In this document: piece by piece, positions 62,525 through 64,000 of the stretch
Numbering within the stretch: position 1 is the stretch's first letter
Layout of the letters: each line of letters begins with the position of its first letter
Assembly (NCBI GenBank): GCA_026182355.1
Contig: JAPFBL010000070.1
Location: forward strand, 221,501 to 285,500
Source of the DNA: Hermatobates lingyangjiaoensis
Taxonomy: Eukaryota > Arthropoda > Insecta > Hemiptera > Hermatobatidae
Direction: 5' to 3'
Length of the DNA stretch: 64,000 bases
Program-made: the position numbers and the translations under genes
Notes under the pieces: model-generated
Database searches by the model: none
The model's input: the letters and a program-made list of their open reading frames with translations, nothing else
What the model was told of the DNA's origin: nothing

Positions 62525-62592
62525 AGTCCCTTTGGCGCATAAGGTAGCGCGCTGGACCTCCAACGTCAAGTGCGTGGGTTTACATGTCAGAA
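62525..62592 (+). tRNA. tRNA-like pseudogene
   Basis: CCCTTTGGCGCATAAGGTAG, CGCGCTGGACCTCCAACGTC, AAGTGCGTGGGTTTACATG resembles a tRNA (elongator Met-like: TTGGCGCAGTAGGTAGCGCG ... GTGGGTTCGA). The A box is nearly intact. The T-loop is damaged (GGGTTTACATG), the anticodon arm is rearranged and the acceptor 3' strand is missing. It is either a tRNA pseudogene or the head of an unrecognised SINE. Confidence 0.5.
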
Positions 62593-62599
62593 AAATTCC

Positions 62600-63585
62600 T
62601 AATATTTATTCAGTTTAAAGCATGTGCAAATATTTTAACAAGAACATCAAGTTTTATAAGTATATAGATAGAAGATTACTGAAAGTTTATTTGAATTTTT
62701 TAGAATTAACAATTTCATTTGCTAAATCATTGTATTTAATTTATTGCTGTCATTCCCTGTTTCACTTCATTATCATCATGGTCATTGAACGCAAACATAC
62801 CCTTTAATCGTTTTCATATTATTATAAATAAATATGTCAATTACTTGCTCCCTATAATTTCCCACTTATAATATATTACATTACAAATATTATAATTTTT
62901 ATATATTAGAACTAATATAAGAACAAATATTAGTTAACTAAGTTAATTGTTTATTTTTTTGTGGTTGTGGGTGTACTTACAGTAAATTTGAATGTAAACC
63001 ACATCATATCTTATATTAAAATTTGGTATCGTAGTATATTTATGTAAAAGATTATGATATTGAATTGTATGTTGTATTATTCAGTAATCTCATAAATGCT
63101 TGGCTGACCAGAAAAAACGGAGTGGGAATATCTTTTATGATGAAAAAAAGGATCGTCTTAGTATAAAGAAAACCATTTAAGAGAAAATAAAATGATATAA
63201 GTAAAAAAAAAGGGTAGTTTGTTTTGAATAGATTTGGTAGAGGTTTGTTATATTTGTTGAGTGGAGAGAAAGACCTGTTGAATTCGTTATTCCCTTCACA
63301 CCTCGTATCTTGATGGCCGACACAAAGAGTTAACAGACAACTAATCTTACCCACAGTCCACTGCACTTTTCAGCTGAGAAACATCTTTCAAGCTTTTATT
63401 TCAAAGCCTTGCATAATATTCTACGCCCTTTTATATTAAAATTGTAAAAAGATAAAACAGCTCTACCATGTATAATAATGACATTATTTCTTTAGCTGTA
63501 CAAGTATAATAGACAACCTATTTTTTTTTCGCTTCTATTTGTATAAATATTAACTGCCTTCGTCTATGTAAACTTATATATTATC
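62600..63585. other. AT-rich sequence, no gene seen
   Basis: No recognised protein. A frame at 63052-63366 (minus) has no identifiable similarity. Confidence 0.45.
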
Positions 63586-63587
63586 AA

Positions 63588-64000
63588 CTAGCAAACATAC
63601 CCGTCTTTGACGGAATCAAAAATTCGATTGTACTTGGTATTCTAAAATATCATTAGAAATTATAGAATAGTAGAAAATACCATAATTAGTGTAGTGTTAA
63701 ACAAATGCTTCTGTATAGACCAGATTAGATGTCTGACATTCAGGTTCATAGAAGAACAAAGAGTTGGAACCTCTAACTCTTGAGCAAGCAAACTACAGTT
63801 GATCATTTGAGAAAAACATGGTCTCATTCACTTCAATTCCTGCGTTAGATAAAGTTTCCCTTGCGACATTGTAAACGTCATTGTGAAACAGAATCTGACG
63901 TCACTTTGCAACCGTGTGAACGAAAACGGATAGTGGCTCGGAATCAATGGTATGTGTGGTATACACACAGACTCCCCAATACCACATCCAGTCATTATGT
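63588..64000 (-). pseudogene. Helitron 3' end with helicase remnant, runs off window
   Basis: The 3' terminus is at 63588-63591 (CTAG on the minus strand, followed by T), with the hairpin CCGTC-TTT-GACGG at 63601-63613, as in the 42.0-kb copy. Around 63830-63900 the minus strand reads VRFCFTMTFTMSQGKLY, a decayed FAMTxxKSQGxTL motif; further out are several stops. The element continues beyond 64000. Confidence 0.85.

Overview
This is a repeat-dominated, AT-rich window of a eukaryotic, probably metazoan and most likely arthropod, genome. I found no convincing host protein-coding gene. No open frame looks like an exon of a known gene, and every frame with recognisable protein similarity belongs to a mobile element. 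The arthropod guess rests on weak evidence: a tRNA-derived SINE whose tail in one subfamily becomes (CCTAA)n, the complement of the arthropod telomeric unit TTAGG, and a mariner with the D34D spacing. Species-level assignment is not possible from the sequence alone.

The dominant residents are Penelope-like elements (PLEs). Their GIY-YIG/linker/RT-tail coding pieces lie at 1.3-2.0, 17.0, 18.7, 28.8-30.8, 31.4-31.9 and 43.1 kb, and many more loci hold only their 3' ends. Nearly all are 5'-truncated and many are arranged as inverted pairs. The most striking is a near-perfect 2.84-kb palindrome (28379-31220) with two identical open PLE frames facing outward from a 10-bp centre. Around a dozen smaller fold-back loci share a module of the form CUGANGA - hairpin - GAAA, which resembles the core of the hammerhead ribozymes known from PLEs. 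One (35546-35587, minus strand) can be drawn with all three stems. Most of these ends abut (TA)n tracts.

The second layer is a tRNA-derived SINE of about 360 bp: some 14 full, partial or broken copies on both strands, in two subfamilies that share head and body but differ in the 3' tail. Derivatives include a head-to-head fused pair (45.1-45.3 kb), a copy split by a fold-back element (35.3-35.8 kb) and a three-unit tandem array built on a SINE-like head (24.1-24.5 kb).

DNA transposons are represented by Helitron relics with Pif1-type helicase pieces (4.2, 22.9, 40.7-42.0, 52.6, 61.3-62.2 and 63.6-64.0 kb, the last running off the window), an internally deleted mariner (56615-57521), a hAT MITE (6518-6877) and an internally deleted hAT (47930-48616), both with 8-bp target duplications, a pogo-like MITE that seeded a 121-bp tandem array (10.95-11.35 kb), another MITE (19992-20248) and an unclassified repeat family in three copies. 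A non-LTR retrotransposon C-terminal relic lies at 12.4-12.95 kb. Degenerate 5S rRNA-like (58.5 kb) and tRNA-like (62.5 kb) pieces complete the inventory.

The stretches between these are AT-rich sequence without recognisable content. They are listed so the reader knows they were examined. Element edges are generally good to about 5-20 bp, except where target duplications or palindrome pairing fix them exactly.
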